Of a stretch of 32,745 nucleotides of DNA, positions 22,826 through 32,527 are shown piece by piece. The translations under genes were made by a program, and so were the position numbers. How positions within the stretch are numbered: position 1 is the first letter of the stretch; every line of letters starts with the position of its first letter. This DNA comes from Paenibacillus hemerocallicola (lineage in GTDB: Bacteria > Bacillota > Bacilli > Paenibacillales > NBRC-103111), in assembly GCF_006265175.1 (NCBI RefSeq), contig NZ_VDCQ01000092.1, positions 1 to 32,745 on the forward strand, given 5' to 3'. The notes under the pieces are model-generated. The model made no database searches. It was given only the letters and a program-made list of their open reading frames with translations, and was not told the origin of the DNA.

Positions 22826-25800
22826 ATGAGTCGTAGTAGCAAAGGTTTGTGGAAAAGGGCAACCGCTCTGCTGCTGGCAGCGATGCTGGTCGTGCCGGAA
22901 TTGGCGGCCGTATCGACAGCCGAGGCGGAAGAACGGAGTACGATAGGCAACGCATTGTCCAACGCCGTGCTTAATGCGGTGTACGGGACAGTAGGCCAGC
23001 CTCCGGCCGGCGGGACAAGCCCTGGTCCGAGCGGGAAAGGGCCAAGCGGCGTTGCAGTACCCTTCGCGGCGGCGGTGACGGGCGGCGAGGCGCCGACATG
23101 GAATTTGTTGACGAAGCTGGGACGGGACTTTATCTCTACGATTTATCAGCCGGATGAACAGGAATTGAAGATGAGCTCCGACGGGAGATATATCGCCTAC
23201 AAACGGTTGGAGATGCGCATGGAGGCGGGTATGCCCACGATCATCCCGGCTGTTGCCGTGTATGATCGGGTTACAGGCGAGATGGATCTTATTCGTATAA
23301 ACGGAGCGAATGCAGCGCAGCAGGATGAAATCCTTCATTTCGATATGAGCGGGGATGCCCGCTATGTGGCGTTCACTTATGCGACGGGACTTATGGATCG
23401 ACAGACGCACGTTTACTTGTTCGACCGTCATCCCGAACACCGCAAGCTGACTGCGATTACGGCAGGGAAACCCGGCGTGACGGATTACGGCGACGGCAAT
23501 CGGGTGTCGATCAGCGCGGACGGTCGTTACGTCGCGTTCGATTCCGACGCGAACGGACTCGTGCCGGGGGATGACGACGATTACTACGACGTATTCGTCT
23601 ATAATCGGGATGACGGGTCGATTGTCCGGATCAGCACGCGTGCCGGGATGGAGGATTACGATTATGGCGACAGCAAGGCGCCGTCGCTAAGCTCAGACGG
23701 CCGCTATATCGTTTTCCAATCGGATGCCCGGCTTGTCGAGAACGATACGGAAGGCCGTTCGGACATCTATTTGTTGGATCGACAAGGGGGCGGCGCCCCG
23801 TTTCGGCTCGTGAGCGTCGGACTGAACGGAGCGGAAGCGAACGGCCAGAGCGGCCTGCCGTCGATCAGCGCGGACGGCCAAGTTATCGCGTTCGTATCGG
23901 ATGCGGACAATATGATCGAGAACGATTTCAACGAGAAGCGGGACATTTTCGTATTCAATCGGCTTCAGTCCACGCTAGTCCGCGTCTCCAACCTGCCGGG
24001 CGGGCTTCCGTTTACCCGGGACAGTGCGGAGCCCTCCATCAGCGATGACGGGAGATATGTAGGCTTCCATCTGGACTCCTGGGACGAAGATGTGCCCAAA
24101 GAAGCATTCGTAGCTGACGTTGCGGCGCAGACGGCGTATCGGGTAACGGTGCCGAACGCGCCTTACCGACTCTTCAATCCGAGCCAGTCTCCGATTGTCG
24201 GGAGAGGAGGAAGCCTGGTCGTATACGGCTCGGAGTATGAGGAGACTTTGGGCGGCATGGCGAACGATTATATTATTCCCGGCCTTTTCATCGCTGCGCA
24301 AGGGAATGCGCCTGTATGGCCGGCGGGCAGCAAGCTGGCGGCGACGGATAAGACGGAAGTCAGCGTCAAGCTGAGCTGGCCGGATGCATCGGATCCGGCA
24401 GGCGTGCTAGGCTATCATGTATACAAGGACGGAGCAAATATCGGTTACGTGCCGTTCTCGGGCAGCGGCGGCAACACGTTGACCGCAACGGGACTGCTGC
24501 CGGGCGCGGAGCATGTGTTTCAGGTCGAGGCGGTAAACGCGGACTACCACGAGAGCTACGGGGGACCGACCTACAAGCTCGGTACGGGCGGAGGCGAAAA
24601 TCCGGGCGGAGAATTGCGCATCATGTGGGAATTTGACGGCGAGCGGAACGGGGTCGTACTGCCGGGCAGCAAGCTGAGCGCAACGGCTTATGGCGAGAAA
24701 GGAAAGCAGGTTGCCGCCGAGCTATCGTATGCGGCATGGAAGGACGACACTTCGCAGGAAACGCGCAAAGTGCAGCTGCAGTTTGCCGAGCGGGCAGCTT
24801 CGCCCGGCGTTTACGACGCAAGCTGGACGATGCCGGAGGCTATCAGCCGAATCGTCTCCATGAACGTTACTTTGACCGATCCTGTTCAGCCGGGCGCCGT
24901 GTTGGCGAAAGCGGCTGACGGGTTGCCGATACAAGTAGCGGGGACCGCGGTGATTACGTTCCAAAATGAGAACGGAGTAAGCTTGGCCAACAGCCTGCTA
25001 TCCGTGTATAGCAGGCAATATGGGGAGCAAGTTTCCATCTTGACCGGAAACGATTCCTTTACGGTAAACGGCCTATTTCCCGGGAAGGACTATACGTTCC
25101 AGCTGCGCTCGCCGGATTACCGCCATACATGGGGCATGGTGGAGCAGGTTCAAGTGGAAGCGGGCAGAAGCAAAGCCGTTAGCATGAATATCGAGCCGCC
25201 GGCGAATATCCGCTTCCAGATCGTCGGACCGACGGGACAGCCGGTAGACGGCGTACGGGTGGAGCTGTTCGATTCGCAGCAAAATTTCATTAATTCTTAC
25301 TATAATGGCACCGATGGCTGGACACCGTGGGAGCAAAACCTGGAGGGCGGGAAGACGATCGTTGTCAAGGTTGATATCGGCGACAAGTTGATTAAGCCGG
25401 TGCCGAATCAAGAGGTTGTGCTTAAACCCGGATCGAACGAGAAGGTTATCAGGCTGGAGGTGCCGGGTGAAGGAGTCCTGCAAGGATACGTCAAGGCGCC
25501 GAACGGACAACCGGTGCGCAATGCGCTCGTCACGTCGACCCAGACGTACCGGGGGCAGCCGATCGTCCGCAAAACGCGGACCAATCTGGAGGGCGCGTAC
25601 AGGCTGCAGCTGCTCGCTGGCGAGGCCGCGATCGAAGCGTACGAGTCGTCTTACCAATACAGTACGGATGGGGTCGTCCAGGCGTATGTGGCGGAAGGCC
25701 AGAGTACGGCGATGGATATTCCCGTGCGCCAGCCTAGCCGCGGCGTCGTCAATCTGGAAGTGCGGCTCAAGTATATCGAGGACACGGAGTTTGGCGACCC

Positions 25801-28800
25801 TATCAATATGGATCTGATGGGCCTATATACGCGAGTGGAGACAAGAACGGGATGGCAGACCGGATATTTCAGCAATGCTTATCATATCGGGGGGGCGCCG
25901 GGCGATAAAGTTTCCGTATGCGTGACCGGAACGGTTCCTGCTTACATGACGACGTGCACGGATGCCATCTTGGATGAGAATGCGAACGCGACGGCCAAGC
26001 TGTATCTGGAAGAGAAAGGCGCCCGCATTCAAGGAAAGCTGGCCCAGACGAGCTATAAATGGATGTCCGGGTCGATCTATAAGCTGAAGCAGGACGGATA
26101 CAGATCATCCTCATCCAGGTATGTCGGGATGGATGATTTCGCAGCTGACGGGGCGTTCAATATTAATGTTCCGGAAGCAGGCACTTTCGTGCTGGAGCTG
26201 GTCGGACAGCTAGCGGGAAGCCCGGCCAAATACGAGTATGCGAACGTGCAGTTTACGGTGGCGGACAAACAAATTTTACAGATCGGCTCCGTTTCGTTCA
26301 GTGAGAAAACGATGTTCTCCAATTATTACGGCAATTATTTCGATGCCATCGACAGTCGGGTCGTACCGGGGGGGACAATCACATTCCGCGCCGGGTATAA
26401 GAACGCGGGCAACTCGGAGGCAAGCGACGCCAAGCTGCTCATCGACATCCCGGAAGGGACGACGGTGGTTAAAGATGCCCGCGGTCGTGTCATCCTTGGC
26501 GGTACCGGCGCGATCGGAGAGCCGGAGCTCGACGGTCAGACGCTTATCGTTCCAATCGGAGCCATTGCCGTGAAGCAGTCGGGAACGGTCAGCTTTCAAG
26601 TGAAGATCGACCCGTTATTCAACAACAGCTCCTTGAAGTCTTCCGCCCGCATTCACGCCGTAGCAGGAGGCAAGCAGATCGAGGAAACGATCGGCAACGT
26701 ACTGCTCGATGCGCCGCTGGTGACGCTTGAGGTGCCCGACCAAGTATTCCACTCGTCCGTACAGCTTAGCGGGGTTGCACCTGTGCAAAGCATCGTAAAG
26801 GTGTATGACGGCAATGAGCTGCTGGGCAGCGCGGCAGCTTCCGTGACCGGGTTTTGGAGCGTGCGAGTGGAGCTGCCGGATATTGGCGACCCTGGAACGC
26901 ACGCTCTCCGGGCCGAAACCGAAGCGAATGGAGTCAAGCTGCAGTCCCCGGTCTCTTACGTTATATACGATACGAAGAAGCCGCGGCTACTGGAGATGGC
27001 CATGGCGCAGGCACCGGAGGGCAAATGGGTGACGCTGAACGTGCGCGACGGCATTCCGGCTGTCCCTTACACGGTAATACCGGGTAATCCTTTCCAGTTC
27101 GAGCTGTTGTTCGATAAGCCGGATAAGGTGGAAAATGCGTATGTATATTTGGACGGCCAGCTTGGCGAACCGGTTAAGGCGGTAAGGGACGGAGGTGTTT
27201 TCCGCGCATTTACGCCAACGGACAAAGGAGCGCTGGGCGACATATATGTCGATTTCGACACGATACCGGAGCCTGTTACAGTAAACGGCAAGCAGCCGTC
27301 GATGGACGAGATCAAAGCATCGCTTCCTCTCGACATGCGCGACTTCGAAGCCGAGGTAACGTCTCCGTTTGAGCTGAAGGACGGGAAATATTCCGGGACG
27401 GTAAAGCTGACCTTCCCGCAGCTGGAAGACATGACGATGACCGTAAAGCTGACGCTTACGCCGGATACGAGCTATTCGGCGACGAGTGAGGAGAGAGCTC
27501 AGGTCGAACGTTCGGGAGTGCCGATGTATAACGGCTCTTTCGAGCTGACGGAGACGGATGACGGATTCAAGACGGTTTCTTCCGGATATATTCCGATGAG
27601 CGTACTGTTTCCGGAAGGCTTGCCTGCCGAACTAAAGGCGGTCCGGGCAGCCAAGGGAGTTCACGCTCTCGATGCCGATCCGGCCTTTGCCGCAGTAGTA
27701 ACAGAGTCGTACGTTCAGTTTGGTCCGAACGGGTCGGAATTCGGCACCTTTAATTCGATTAAAAGCCAGTATGACGGCATGCAAAGCTTTGCCGGAAGAA
27801 TCAACAGAATTACGTACAGGGTCCAATCGAGCGGATTGGATTGCTTGGCCGAACTGCCGGGTACGATCAAGCAGGCGGGCAAAGCGCTTGCCGCGACCGT
27901 CGGCGGCGAAGTGGCCAAGTTCGGGCTTGGCGTATGGACGGGCATGATGGGACTGTCGGGCGCGGGAGCGATCGCAGCGGCGGGCACTTCGGCTGTAGTG
28001 GGGGCCAAAATCGACAACTACGTCGATAGTCAGATCGACTCGATCGGAACCGGCTACAATCAGTGCCGCAATGATGACGAAGAGACCAAGAAACGCAAAA
28101 AATACAAAAAGGTACGCGGTCGCTGGATATACGATCCAAGCGGGCACGTCTATGAAGCTGTACCGGAAAACCGTTTGAGCGGCGTAAAGGCGACGGTTCT
28201 CTATCAAGATCCGGTCAGCAAGGAGTGGACGGTGTGGGATGCCGCTCCGTACGAGCAGGTCAATCCGCATAATACGGATGATCAAGGAAAATACGGATGG
28301 GATGTGCCCGAGGGCAAATGGAAGGTCGTTTGGGAGAAGGCGGGATACGAGACCCAGTCGAGCGCCGAATTGGACGTTCCTCCGCCGCACACCGAGGTGC
28401 ATGCCGGGTTGGTGTCACGGGAACCGCCGAAGATCCGGACGGTGACGGGTGTGACGTACGCAGGGGGCAGCTACGTAGATATCGAGCTGAGCAAGTATGT
28501 ACAAGTGACGAATCCGACAGTCGTTTCGCAGGCCTTGACGATAACGGGAGCGAACGGCGGCACGCTGGAAGGGACGGCTGATTTCGTGGGAGCGGCAAAT
28601 AATCCGGCCGATCCGGGCGGAGCGAAATTGTCGCGAATCGTCCGATTCACGCCGAAGACGGCTGTTCCGGTCGGCGATGGCTATCGGGCAAAAGTGAAGG
28701 GCGGTTATTTGCAGAGCTACTCGGGCGTCTGGATGAACGAAGAGCAAACGGCCGCGTTCGCGTTTGCCGCTCGCGATGAGCGGGGACCGGAGGCTGTAAG

Positions 28801-30634
28801 CGCCAGCGTCGAAGCCGAGGGCATGATCGTGCGCTTGACGTTCGACGAAAAGGTGGGCTCAAACGTTGATATGTCCAAGATCACGATGAACGGCAGCGGG
28901 GAGCTTCTTGTATCGGCTGTAAAAACGGCAGATGTCGACGATGGCAGGTCGGTGCTCCTTACCTTCATGGAGCCGCCGCTGGCACCGGGCGCCGTCGGAC
29001 AGCTGGCGATCATGGCAGGGGCGGTATCCGACGCCGCAGGCAATGGCTCGGTACAGAAGACGTTGCCTGTTGCAAGAACCGGATCTTCAAATAACGCGCT
29101 ATTGGCTTCGCTGCAAGTAGCGGAAGGCGAGCTGGCGCCTGCCTTCGATCCGGCCAAGCAAGCGTATACGTTAGCGGTGCCGCAAGCGGCGGAACATGTG
29201 CAAATTACCGCTGCTACTGCGGCTCCGAAAGCGAAGCTCGTTATCGAAGGCATCGAAACGGCGAGCGGCAAGCCGACATCGGTCCCGATTCCGGGCAGCG
29301 GCGATATCGCTATTCGCGTAACGGCTGAAGACGGTGTAACGGTGCGTGAATATACGATTCGAGTTACCCGCAGGGAAGGCCCGGATGACGGTAACTCTCC
29401 CGCACCGGGGGGAGGCTCGACTTCAGGCGGTCCGGTCGATCCGGCTTTGACGAAATTGGAGCCTTTCACCGGCAAGAACGGCGGTTCGGGACTGCGAGTA
29501 ACATTGCAAAGCGGAGCGATTGCCAAGGCAATTCAAACGGGTTCGGACGGGAATAAGCAGCTGCTCGTCGAGGTGAAGGAGCAGGCAGATGAATACGCGC
29601 TTCAGCTGTCGGCAGAGGTTAGAGCCGAGCTGAGGCAAAGAGGCGCAGAGGTGATCTTCAAGACAGTTGCATGGCAGGCTGCGATACCTGTAGAAGTTCT
29701 CGAGCATGCGGTGCTTCCTGCAGGCGCTTCGCTGCAACTGGCCGTCGGTACGGCATCGACCTCGGAGGAGAATGCGGCTGCTGAGGCGGCTGCGCGTCAA
29801 AGCGGAAACGCATTGAAGCTGTCCGGGCACGTGTTAAACATATGGCTGGAAACCGTTAGCGGGAATCAGGCGTCACCCGTGTCGTTCAAATCCGCAAAGC
29901 CGATTCGCATGCGAATTGCGACGGATGGCACCGGACAGCAGGCGGTGTATCGGTTTGACGGAGCGGACAGCGGCTGGGCGTTCGTATGGGGCCAGAAATC
30001 CGAAGCCAACGGCGGAGGGACCGTCATTGAAATCGTATCTTCCGGCTCTTATGCGGTGATGGCGTATGCAAACCGCTTCTCGGACATTGCCGGTCACTGG
30101 GCGGAAGCGGACATTGGCTGGATGGGCCGGCGACTGCTCGTAAATGGAGCCGCACCCGATGCGTTCAAGCCAGACTTGCCGGTCACGCGCGCTGAGTTTG
30201 CGGCAATGCTAGTCAGGGCCCTCGGTTTGCGCTCTGTGTCCAATTCCAGCATCTACCGCTTCGAAGATGTCGGCGCGGGAGCGTGGTATTATGCCAGCGT
30301 CGGAGCGGCTGCTGAAGCGGGATTGATCGACGGCGTAGCATCGGATCGTTTCGAGCCCGATGCGCTCATAACGAGGGAGCAGATGGCGGTCATGATTTGG
30401 CGGGCGTACGAATATATCGATGCGGCAAAGCGGAAAGATGCAAAGCCGCAGCAATTGGAGCGATTTGCGGATCGCGCCGGCATAAGCGGATGGGCGGCGG
30501 GCGCTGTCGCCTTGGCGGCAGAAGCCGGCTTCATCCAAGGAACGGACTCGGCTGCCTTCGATCCGCAAGGAAGGGCGACGAGAGCGCAAGCGGCCACGAT
30601 CATGAAGCGGCTGCTTCAAGCAACTAAAAATTAA
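22826..30634 (+). CDS. Giant secreted SLH-domain mosaic protein
   Basis: A predicted cell-surface protein of about 2,602 residues, function unknown. The N-terminal signal peptide is WKRATALLLAAMLVVPELAA with a likely cut near AEA. About 115-465: beta-propeller (PD40-like) repeats, each with DGRYIAY/DGRYVAF-type cores, some with acidic DDDDYYD loops. About 494-585: fibronectin type III. About 790-965: carboxypeptidase-regulatory-like folds (GYVKAPNGQPVRNALV). About 1175-1290: DUF11-like; then Ig-like. About 1671-1751: a Gly/Ala-rich hydrophobic stretch that might insert in a membrane. About 1985-2083: SWM-like; 2088-2185: cadherin-like beta sandwich; then a Gly/Ser/Pro linker. Three SLH domains at about 2418, 2479 and 2547 to the end anchor it to pyruvylated wall polymer. 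CAGGAG precedes ATG 22826 by 9 bases; an earlier in-frame start at 22772 would put the inverted repeat in the coding region. Confidence 0.88.
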   Translation: MSRSSKGLWKRATALLLAAMLVVPELAAVSTAEAEERSTIGNALSNAVLNAVYGTVGQPPAGGTSPGPSGKGPSGVAVPFAAAVTGGEAPTWNLLTKLGRDFISTIYQPDEQELKMSSDGRYIAYKRLEMRMEAGMPTIIPAVAVYDRVTGEMDLIRINGANAAQQDEILHFDMSGDARYVAFTYATGLMDRQTHVYLFDRHPEHRKLTAITAGKPGVTDYGDGNRVSISADGRYVAFDSDANGLVPGDDDDYYDVFVYNRDDGSIVRISTRAGMEDYDYGDSKAPSLSSDGRYIVFQSDARLVENDTEGRSDIYLLDRQGGGAPFRLVSVGLNGAEANGQSGLPSISADGQVIAFVSDADNMIENDFNEKRDIFVFNRLQSTLVRVSNLPGGLPFTRDSAEPSISDDGRYVGFHLDSWDEDVPKEAFVADVAAQTAYRVTVPNAPYRLFNPSQSPIVGRGGSLVVYGSEYEETLGGMANDYIIPGLFIAAQGNAPVWPAGSKLAATDKTEVSVKLSWPDASDPAGVLGYHVYKDGANIGYVPFSGSGGNTLTATGLLPGAEHVFQVEAVNADYHESYGGPTYKLGTGGGENPGGELRIMWEFDGERNGVVLPGSKLSATAYGEKGKQVAAELSYAAWKDDTSQETRKVQLQFAERAASPGVYDASWTMPEAISRIVSMNVTLTDPVQPGAVLAKAADGLPIQVAGTAVITFQNENGVSLANSLLSVYSRQYGEQVSILTGNDSFTVNGLFPGKDYTFQLRSPDYRHTWGMVEQVQVEAGRSKAVSMNIEPPANIRFQIVGPTGQPVDGVRVELFDSQQNFINSYYNGTDGWTPWEQNLEGGKTIVVKVDIGDKLIKPVPNQEVVLKPGSNEKVIRLEVPGEGVLQGYVKAPNGQPVRNALVTSTQTYRGQPIVRKTRTNLEGAYRLQLLAGEAAIEAYESSYQYSTDGVVQAYVAEGQSTAMDIPVRQPSRGVVNLEVRLKYIEDTEFGDPINMDLMGLYTRVETRTGWQTGYFSNAYHIGGAPGDKVSVCVTGTVPAYMTTCTDAILDENANATAKLYLEEKGARIQGKLAQTSYKWMSGSIYKLKQDGYRSSSSRYVGMDDFAADGAFNINVPEAGTFVLELVGQLAGSPAKYEYANVQFTVADKQILQIGSVSFSEKTMFSNYYGNYFDAIDSRVVPGGTITFRAGYKNAGNSEASDAKLLIDIPEGTTVVKDARGRVILGGTGAIGEPELDGQTLIVPIGAIAVKQSGTVSFQVKIDPLFNNSSLKSSARIHAVAGGKQIEETIGNVLLDAPLVTLEVPDQVFHSSVQLSGVAPVQSIVKVYDGNELLGSAAASVTGFWSVRVELPDIGDPGTHALRAETEANGVKLQSPVSYVIYDTKKPRLLEMAMAQAPEGKWVTLNVRDGIPAVPYTVIPGNPFQFELLFDKPDKVENAYVYLDGQLGEPVKAVRDGGVFRAFTPTDKGALGDIYVDFDTIPEPVTVNGKQPSMDEIKASLPLDMRDFEAEVTSPFELKDGKYSGTVKLTFPQLEDMTMTVKLTLTPDTSYSATSEERAQVERSGVPMYNGSFELTETDDGFKTVSSGYIPMSVLFPEGLPAELKAVRAAKGVHALDADPAFAAVVTESYVQFGPNGSEFGTFNSIKSQYDGMQSFAGRINRITYRVQSSGLDCLAELPGTIKQAGKALAATVGGEVAKFGLGVWTGMMGLSGAGAIAAAGTSAVVGAKIDNYVDSQIDSIGTGYNQCRNDDEETKKRKKYKKVRGRWIYDPSGHVYEAVPENRLSGVKATVLYQDPVSKEWTVWDAAPYEQVNPHNTDDQGKYGWDVPEGKWKVVWEKAGYETQSSAELDVPPPHTEVHAGLVSREPPKIRTVTGVTYAGGSYVDIELSKYVQVTNPTVVSQALTITGANGGTLEGTADFVGAANNPADPGGAKLSRIVRFTPKTAVPVGDGYRAKVKGGYLQSYSGVWMNEEQTAAFAFAARDERGPEAVSASVEAEGMIVRLTFDEKVGSNVDMSKITMNGSGELLVSAVKTADVDDGRSVLLTFMEPPLAPGAVGQLAIMAGAVSDAAGNGSVQKTLPVARTGSSNNALLASLQVAEGELAPAFDPAKQAYTLAVPQAAEHVQITAATAAPKAKLVIEGIETASGKPTSVPIPGSGDIAIRVTAEDGVTVREYTIRVTRREGPDDGNSPAPGGGSTSGGPVDPALTKLEPFTGKNGGSGLRVTLQSGAIAKAIQTGSDGNKQLLVEVKEQADEYALQLSAEVRAELRQRGAEVIFKTVAWQAAIPVEVLEHAVLPAGASLQLAVGTASTSEENAAAEAAARQSGNALKLSGHVLNIWLETVSGNQASPVSFKSAKPIRMRIATDGTGQQAVYRFDGADSGWAFVWGQKSEANGGGTVIEIVSSGSYAVMAYANRFSDIAGHWAEADIGWMGRRLLVNGAAPDAFKPDLPVTRAEFAAMLVRALGLRSVSNSSIYRFEDVGAGAWYYASVGAAAEAGLIDGVASDRFEPDALITREQMAVMIWRAYEYIDAAKRKDAKPQQLERFADRAGISGWAAGAVALAAEAGFIQGTDSAAFDPQGRATRAQAATIMKRLLQATKN

Positions 30635-30667
30635 GTGGAAACGGCGACATGGCGCGCGGAAATAGAA

Positions 30668-30707
30668 AAAGCAGGCTACCGTATTATCGGCAGCCTGCTT
30701 TGTTTTT
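30668..30707 (+). terminator. Bidirectional terminator between convergent genes
   Basis: AAAGCAGGCT-a-CCG (30668-30681) pairs with CGG-c-AGCCTGCTTT (30688-30701). GTTTTT follows on the plus strand, and TTTTTC follows on the minus strand, so it can serve both the giant gene and the DUF4870-like gene. Confidence 0.88.
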
Positions 30708-30751
30708 GTCGCACGAATGGGCTTCTTCGAAGCTGCTTCGAGCCGAAGCTT

Positions 30752-31066
30752 TTACTTGATAATCTGAAAGTTTCCGATCAAAGGCAGCGGAGCTTGCTTG
30801 CCGTTAGCCGCATTGATAATGCCCAAGATCATCAGTACGAATACGCACAAATTTCCGAGCGGAATGATCAGCAGCGCGCCGATAACAGGAATGACGCCTC
30901 CGACAATATTGACGCCAAGAGCGACGAGGAACAAAATCAACCCTTGGTTGGCATGGTACATGGCAAATCTCGATTCTCTCGCGGCCAGCAAAGGTACGAA
31001 GAACAAAATGTAGGCCAGGATGCCCATTACTTTATTTTTCTCGATATCCGATTGATCAAAGCTCAC
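30752..31066 (-). CDS. DUF4870-like small membrane protein
   Basis: A protein of about 104 residues with three hydrophobic helices: VMGILAYILFFVPLLA, a central GLILFLVALGVNIVGGVIPV, and LCVFVLMILGIINAANG. The pattern, including RFAMYHANQGLILF between helices 1 and 2 and the C-terminal IINAANGK-PLPLIG, is that of the DUF4870 (Tic20-like) family, whose function is not established in bacteria. The start is GTG at 31066-31064, 6 bases after AAGGAGGG on the minus strand; an open frame upstream has no such site. It converges on the giant gene and shares its terminator. Divergent promoters for this gene and the next should lie in 31067-31312, where none stands out. Confidence 0.85.
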   Translation of the reverse strand: MSFDQSDIEKNKVMGILAYILFFVPLLAARESRFAMYHANQGLILFLVALGVNIVGGVIPVIGALLIIPLGNLCVFVLMILGIINAANGKQAPLPLIGNFQIIK

Positions 31067-31312
31067 AATAATCCCTCCTTCCTTGGGTGAGCGCCCGTCC
31101 CGGCGGTCATGGTACCGGCGTCTACATAAAGATACATCTTCCTCCATAATTCTTCATAATCAGGCAATTTCCTGCCAGTAGGATTGCATGTACGGCCAGT
31201 ATTCATCATTTTTTTCGAATCAGGATAGCAATCCATAAGAAACGTCAGAAGGGGAGATTTGCTACAATCAGGTTAAACGAATCCAACCCGCAAGAAGAGA
31301 GGATGTTGAACC

Positions 31313-31720
31313 ATGCCAAAGCTTACCCCATACATCATGTCGGAGGATGCAAAGGCTCAAGCCGCGTTCTACACGCAAGCGCTCGGAGGAGAGATCACAT
31401 CCGTCATGACACACGGACAGCTGCCTGACGCAAGCGAAGCGCTCAAGGATAAAGTCATGCATATGAGTCTCGTTGCCGGCGGGATTCCGATCTTCATGTC
31501 CGATTCCGTATTCGGCCCGGTTCACCGGGGGAACAACATCCATCTAAGTCTCGAATTCGCGACGGACGAAGAAGCTCACGAAGCGTTCGGAAAGCTTGCC
31601 GAAGGAGGCAAGGTGGTTCATCCGCTGCAGACGGCCTTCTGGGGCAGCTTGTTCGGACAAATCGAAGACAAATTCGGCGTCCTGTGGATGGTCACGACCG
31701 AAGAAAAAGCGCCGGGCTGA
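31313..31720 (+). CDS. VOC-family protein, PhnB-like
   Basis: A cytosolic protein of 135 residues from the vicinal oxygen chelate superfamily (glyoxalase fold), PhnB-like group. Features are the opening KLTPYIMSEDAKAQAAFYTQ, ALGGEI, the middle MHMSLVAGGIPIFMSD and the ending WGSLFGQIEDKFGVLWMV. Members of this group are usually of unknown substrate and often lack the full metal-binding set, so no reaction is assigned. GAGAGGA lies about 9 bases before ATG 31313. The gene is monocistronic: a convergent gene lies downstream beyond a strong stem-loop. Confidence 0.85.
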   Translation: MPKLTPYIMSEDAKAQAAFYTQALGGEITSVMTHGQLPDASEALKDKVMHMSLVAGGIPIFMSDSVFGPVHRGNNIHLSLEFATDEEAHEAFGKLAEGGKVVHPLQTAFWGSLFGQIEDKFGVLWMVTTEEKAPG

Positions 31721-31756
31721 TCCGAAGCGGCCAAGCCTATTATGCTTATGCTGTAT

Positions 31757-31790
31757 GCCAAACGCGCGTCTTTCGAGACGCGCGTTTGGC
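31757..31790 (+). terminator. 15-bp perfect stem with TTCG tetraloop, likely shared terminator
   Basis: GCCAAACGCGCGTCT (31757-31771) and AGACGCGCGTTTGGC (31776-31790) enclose TTCG. It lies between two convergent genes (VOC protein on plus, small protein on minus). There is no T tract on either side, so termination would depend on the very stable stem. Confidence 0.6.
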
Positions 31791-31813
31791 GTTTATGGGG
31801 CCGGGTCGCGAGG

Positions 31814-32161
31814 TTACTTTTTCTCAACTTGCAGCAGCGTTACGTTTTTGACCGAGTATGTATCTTTCAGCTTTTCTTCGGAAATGACGTTCAGATGGAT
31901 CAGGCTGGCTATTTTCGAAGTATCCGGCTTGGAGAGCAGGCGCCACACGTCGGGATCCGGAAGCGCTTCGTAAAGCTTGGCGTCGTCGTATTCTTTTCGT
32001 TCCTGAAGCACCAGCTTCACTCTGTAGGTGCCGGCTTCCAGCTCGGAAACGCCTTGCTCGATACAATGGCCGATGATTTCGCTGCGCAATTCCGCCATTT
32101 CCCGCTCCAGCTCTTTTTGATTTTGCTTCAGCTGGTAATAGCGCTTTACTTTCTTGTCCAC
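31814..32161 (-). CDS. Hypothetical protein with coiled-coil N terminus
   Basis: A protein of about 115 residues that I do not recognise. Residues 1-35 (KVKRYYQLKQNQKELEREMA and on) are charged and heptad-like, suggesting a coiled coil. The middle has GTYRVKLVLQERKEYDDAKL and the later part resembles a small alpha/beta domain (VWRLLSKPDTSKIASLIHL). No signal peptide or membrane helix. The start was set at GTG 32161 because GGGAG lies about 10 bases upstream; GTG 32170 is too close to that site. It begins 5 bases after the stop of the preceding minus-strand gene, so the two are probably translated from one mRNA. The frame is open further upstream but overlaps the other gene. Confidence 0.65.
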   Translation of the reverse strand: MDKKVKRYYQLKQNQKELEREMAELRSEIIGHCIEQGVSELEAGTYRVKLVLQERKEYDDAKLYEALPDPDVWRLLSKPDTSKIASLIHLNVISEEKLKDTYSVKNVTLLQVEKK

Positions 32162-32166
32162 ATTGC

Positions 32167-32412
32167 TCACGCTCCCTTTAGCACCAATATATGCTCGGGA
32201 AGCGATTTTAGGACTTGGACAACGTAAGGCGTATCCTCGCGCGGAAGGCACGAGGACAACAAACAACCGGAGGCGGCGCCACCGGTCGTCTTCTCTAACA
32301 TAACCGCAGCGCACTTCCCGTTTTTCAGAAGATGCGGCTTTTTGTACTGAATGCGTTCTTCGACGTCCGGTATGCCCCCGTTTCCGACAGCCGTCTCGCT
32401 CCAGGAAAGCAC
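32167..32412 (-). CDS. Hypothetical small protein
   Basis: A protein of about 81 residues, not recognised: MLSWSETAVGNGGIPDVEER, then KKPHLLKNGKCAAVML, three cysteines, and the end VVQVLKSLPEHILVLKGA. It has no signal peptide or clear membrane segment. The GTG start at 32412 lacks a good ribosome binding site, and an overlapping ATG in another frame lies just before it, so the N terminus is uncertain. Its stop is 5 bases before the next minus-strand start, which supports it being a real gene in an operon. Confidence 0.5.
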   Translation of the reverse strand: MLSWSETAVGNGGIPDVEERIQYKKPHLLKNGKCAAVMLEKTTGGAASGCLLSSCLPREDTPYVVQVLKSLPEHILVLKGA

Positions 32413-32527
32413 ACATTTTTTTTCTCAATCGGAAAAACGCACTAAGAAAAACAGGATGCAACCTTTCTATGGTATAGTGTGTCATAATTAAAGAGGAAAT
32501 CTTTTACATGGAAAGGAGGTGAAACAT

